Of a stretch of DNA of 64,000 bases, positions 61,503 to 64,000 are shown in pieces; the stretch's first letter is position 1, and each line of letters begins with the position of its first letter. The stretch is from positions 434,001 to 498,000 of the forward strand of contig JAQUAB010000001.1 in NCBI GenBank assembly GCA_028687475.1. Reading direction: 5' to 3'. A model generated the notes under the pieces. That model saw nothing but the letters and a program-made list of their open reading frames with translations. It ran no database searches and was not told the DNA's origin. A program made the translations under genes and the position numbers. This DNA is from Candidatus Gracilibacteria bacterium. GTDB lineage: Bacteria > Patescibacteriota > Gracilibacteria > BD1-5 > UBA2023.

Positions 61503-61862
61503 TTATACGAGCTCGATACGAACAAGCTTCGCAGCATCACCATCACGATATTTGATAGGAGTAATGCGAGTATAACCACCATTTTGATCTTTATACTTTC
61601 ATGCGAGTGCGAGAAGAGATACGCTTGCCTCTTTGGTGAAGAGTTCAGCACCAATCATACGAATCTTGTTGTATTCAGTATGTTCTGAATTCGCAACGTC
61701 GATAAGACGATGAGCGAGTGGAGTAATCGCAAGTGCACGTTTCTCAGTTGTCTGGATGCTCTTGTGAGTAAAAAGACCTGTAAGGAGATTACGAACTGCA
61801 GATTTTCTCTGAGCTTTATCCATTCCACTAAGATGGAGATGTTTCTTGACGCGGTGACGCAT
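61503..61862 (-). CDS. rplQ: Ribosomal protein bL17
   Basis: 119 residues. RHRVKKHLHLSGMDKAQRKS at the start and GLFTHKSIQTTEKRA are the L17 blocks. The last 30 residues are reached only by reading a TGA as glycine (LALAGKYKDQNGGYTRITP), giving a normal length; it is the only TGA in this ribosomal cluster. It follows rpoA directly, the usual order. Confidence 0.95.
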
Positions 61863-61900
61863 AATTGTAAATTTTTAAGGTTTGTAATTGTAGTTGCAGA

Positions 61901-62878
61901 CTAATCATCTCCGAGGAGTTTGAGTCCGCGAGTTTTGAGAGCATCTCGAACTTCTGTCATAGCCTTCTTTCCGAATCCCTTGATAGAAGAAAGTTTTGCT
62001 TCTGTACACTTGGTGAGTTGTTCGATAGAGAGGATATCTCCGTTGACGAGTGCATTGAGTGTACGAGGAGAGAGACCCATGATTTCGATTGGAGTGTATG
62101 TTTCCTTTTCGAGATCAGCTTTCACTTCCTGTTTTTCTTTCTCGATAACCTCACGGATATCAGAGATGAACTCACCTCCAACCTGGAGTTTCTCTTCATT
62201 GAAGAGAGCAAAGTAAGATTCGAGCATTTTTGCTGAGAACTTCATGACATCAGAAGGAGACATAACTCCATTTGTTGTCACAACCATTTCGAGAGAATCA
62301 AGATTAGTGATTTCACCGTAACGAGTATTCTTGACTTCGTATTTTACATTGATAACTGGAGAGAAGTTTGCATCGAGAACGAGAACTTCTACATCATCTT
62401 CACGTTTCTTGATATCTTCGATAGAAGTATATCCGACATTTCGTTCGATACGAATCTGCATCGCGAAATCAAAACCAGTATCAACAGTAGTGATGTAACA
62501 GTCAGGATTGAGAATCTCAACTCCGCCTGGACATTTGATGTCGGCACCAGTAACCGTTCCACCTTTTTTCTTTGAGAGAGAAAGCCATTCGATATCTGTT
62601 GTCTCTTTAGCAATCACGAGTGATTTGATGTTGAGCATGATATCGAGGATAGATTCACGAACACCTGGAAGTGTCATGTATTCATGAGATGCGCCTGCGA
62701 TTTTGATACCTGTTACACGAGCCCCTGGAATTGAGGAGAGCATGACACGACGGAGTGAATTTCCGAGAGTGACACCGTATCCACTTGGAAGTGGTTCAAT
62801 GATGAACTTTTCTTCAGTCGCAGAGAGAACTTCACGACGAATTTTCGGAACTCCGATGGTATTATGGATGATGTGCAT
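61901..62878 (-). CDS. rpoA: RNA polymerase alpha subunit
   Basis: 325 residues. The N-terminal assembly domain (FIIEPLPSGYGVTLGNSLRR) and C-terminal domain (TPIEIMGLSPRTLNALVNGD) are both present, joined by a lysine-rich linker. The C-terminal domain binds UP elements and activators. It lies between rpsD and rplQ as in most bacteria. No TGA. Confidence 0.97.
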   Translation of the reverse strand: MHIIHNTIGVPKIRREVLSATEEKFIIEPLPSGYGVTLGNSLRRVMLSSIPGARVTGIKIAGASHEYMTLPGVRESILDIMLNIKSLVIAKETTDIEWLSLSKKKGGTVTGADIKCPGGVEILNPDCYITTVDTGFDFAMQIRIERNVGYTSIEDIKKREDDVEVLVLDANFSPVINVKYEVKNTRYGEITNLDSLEMVVTTNGVMSPSDVMKFSAKMLESYFALFNEEKLQVGGEFISDIREVIEKEKQEVKADLEKETYTPIEIMGLSPRTLNALVNGDILSIEQLTKCTEAKLSSIKGFGKKAMTEVRDALKTRGLKLLGDD

Positions 62879-62960
62879 AAACCGATATGTGGTGAAGAGC
62901 TAAATGGGGAGATGACTCTTATGAGAAAACCGAACTGTATACTAAGAGAATCGAATGGGA

Positions 62961-63581
62961 CTATTTTGAGTAAAACTCAATGATACGCTGTACATCAATC
63001 ATCTGATCGAAGTCACCCTTTTCAGGAAGTGCTGTGATTGTGATAGAAAGTTTCTTTGGATCCACTGTAAGCCATTTTGCGGAAGTCACCTGAGCAGCCG
63101 CGTTCTTGGAAGCGAAAGCCTGGAATTCTTCAACGAGAGACTTATAGAGAGCTGATTCTTTCATGCGTTCCTTGATAGTGATAACATCACCAACGCGAAC
63201 TTCATATGAAGGAATATTGAGCTTCTTACCGTTCACGAGGAAGTGAGCATGACTCACACACTGACGAGCTTGCATGATCGTTCGAGCGAAGTTCGCACGA
63301 AGAATCACTGTATCGAGACGTGTCTCAAGGAGACGGAGCATTGCGTCACCAGTTACTTCATTTGTCTTTACAGCACGAGAGTAGTAACGAGCGAATTGCT
63401 TTTCAGAAAGAGCGAATTGTCTTTTTGCAGCCTGCTTCTTGCGGAGCTGAACACCAAACTCAGACATCTTTCCAGCACGCTTAACACGACGGTGATTGTT
63501 CTCGAGGTTGTACTTTTCTGTTCCGAAGAGGTTGTACCCTTCTCGGCGACAAAGCTTCATTTTTGGTCCTGTATAACGCAT
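62961..63581 (-). CDS. rpsD: Ribosomal protein uS4
   Basis: 206 residues. KLCRREGYNLFGTEKYN and the S4 RNA-binding part RLLETRLDTVILRANFARTI, then QARQCVSHAHFLVNGKKLNI. It nucleates the 30S body. Order S11-S4-rpoA-L17 is the standard alpha operon. No TGA. Confidence 0.97.
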   Translation of the reverse strand: MRYTGPKMKLCRREGYNLFGTEKYNLENNHRRVKRAGKMSEFGVQLRKKQAAKRQFALSEKQFARYYSRAVKTNEVTGDAMLRLLETRLDTVILRANFARTIMQARQCVSHAHFLVNGKKLNIPSYEVRVGDVITIKERMKESALYKSLVEEFQAFASKNAAAQVTSAKWLTVDPKKLSITITALPEKGDFDQMIDVQRIIEFYSK

Positions 63582-63633
63582 GGTTTTGAGAGATAAGAGA
63601 TTATTTATGAGATATAAGATAGTAAATAAGAAA

Positions 63634-63661
63634 TCTTATAGTTTATATCTTATAGTTTATA
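63634..63661. repeat. 14-nt tandem repeat upstream of rpsD
   Basis: TCTTATAGTTTATA twice exactly, between rpsK and rpsD. Confidence 0.7.
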
Positions 63662-63669
63662 GCTAAGTA

Positions 63670-64000
63670 TTATAGCTTTCGAGCCTTAGGCTTACGACAT
63701 CCATTGTGTGGAACTGGAGTGATATCATAGATAGCTGTAAGTTCAACTCCTGAATTGATGATTCCACGAATTGCTTGTTCACGACCTGCACCAATACCCT
63801 TTACGTAGACAGAAGCACGTTCAACATTGTGCATTGTTTTTGCCTTGGAAACTGCTTGTTCGCTCGTAATCTGAGCAGCATATGGAGTTGCTTCACGAGC
63901 ACCCTTGAATCCTGCAGTACCACCAGTAGACCAAGTGAGAACTTGACCTGCAAGGTCAGATACAACGACGTGCGTATTATTGAGAGTTGCTGTGATAGAA
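63670..64000 (-). CDS. rpsK: Ribosomal protein uS11 (partial)
   Basis: The C-terminal 109 residues are in the window; the N-terminus lies beyond the right edge. VVVSDLAGQVLTWSTGGTAG, VKGIGAGREQAIRGI and the final PVPHNGCRKPKARKL are the S11 signature. It leads the alpha operon here (S11-S4-rpoA-L17), upstream of rpsD on the minus strand. No TGA in the visible part. Confidence 0.94.
   Translation of the reverse strand, partial: SITATLNNTHVVVSDLAGQVLTWSTGGTAGFKGAREATPYAAQITSEQAVSKAKTMHNVERASVYVKGIGAGREQAIRGIINSGVELTAIYDITPVPHNGCRKPKARKL

Noticed and set aside
18154-63661. Short tandem repeats as possible CRISPR
   Set aside because: Units are only 7-14 nt, contiguous without spacers, and no cas genes are present.
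1-64000. Many apparent frameshifts and truncated genes, or UGA as Trp or selenocysteine
   Set aside because: All interruptions are TGA, fall on conserved glycines and are too frequent for selenocysteine; TGG is used normally for Trp, ruling out code 4.
1-64000. tRNA, rRNA or riboswitch genes
   Set aside because: I scanned intergenic regions by eye for cloverleaf-like patterns and conserved rRNA segments and saw none I could support; a tRNAscan-SE run would be decisive.

Overview
The window reads correctly only if TGA is translated as glycine. TGA falls at invariant glycines (the Walker A region of the G3E GTPase at 1627, the ABC signature of the ATPase at 48047, the FKBP and NrdD cores). Tryptophan is still TGG, and TAA and TAG close every gene. 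This is genetic code 25, known from Gracilibacteria (BD1-5) and Absconditabacteria (SR1) of the Candidate Phyla Radiation. The small genes, sparse ribosome binding sites, type IV pilus parts, sortase and many short unrecognised secreted proteins fit; Gracilibacteria is my best guess. All coordinates below use TGA = Gly, so many genes that look broken under the standard code are intact here.

Layout. 1-5.6 kb is a metal and redox island: two Fur-family regulators, DsbB, a CobW/G3E GTPase, a ZIP importer and a CDF exporter. 5.8-10.7 kb holds a 781-residue pilin-like surface protein with two InlB-type repeats and a divergent nitroreductase/HxlR regulator pair. 10.7-18.3 kb (minus strand) carries a serine hydrolase with a palindromic repeat inserted in frame, a MEMO-CapA fusion lipoprotein, another lipoprotein, a HAD protein, an exported FKBP-like protein and gatA. 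18.5-24.8 kb holds hisS, a glycosyltransferase, Hsp20 and secreted proteins including a FecR-domain protein. 24.7-28.1 kb holds an MgtC/DUF4010 transporter and a sigma-region-4/HARE-HTH regulator. 28.1-32.7 kb is a pseudopilin pair, an Rlu pseudouridine synthase and a sortase. 32.7-39.3 kb (minus) holds a penicillin-binding protein, a truncated PriA-like protein, yebC, tlyA and pth. 39.4-46.8 kb holds PilT, a cyclic-nucleotide-domain-like protein and large secreted proteins. 46.8-52.4 kb is a MacAB-like export system and a PIF1-like helicase. 53-56.7 kb is an anaerobic ribonucleotide reductase locus with a split NrdD and two pairs of NrdR-box-like sites. 57.5-64 kb is rnc, nusB and a ribosomal protein/rpoA cluster running off the end of the window.

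Together the genes suggest a small, anaerobic or facultative, surface-attached cell: pili, sortase and adhesin-like proteins outside, thiol chemistry and metal balance controlled by Fur and HxlR regulators, and class III ribonucleotide reduction. Dispersed GTCATTCC...GGAATGAC palindromic repeats and 7/14-nt tandem repeats are scattered between genes and in two cases have entered coding sequence in frame. I saw no tRNA, rRNA, CRISPR array, transposase or prophage.
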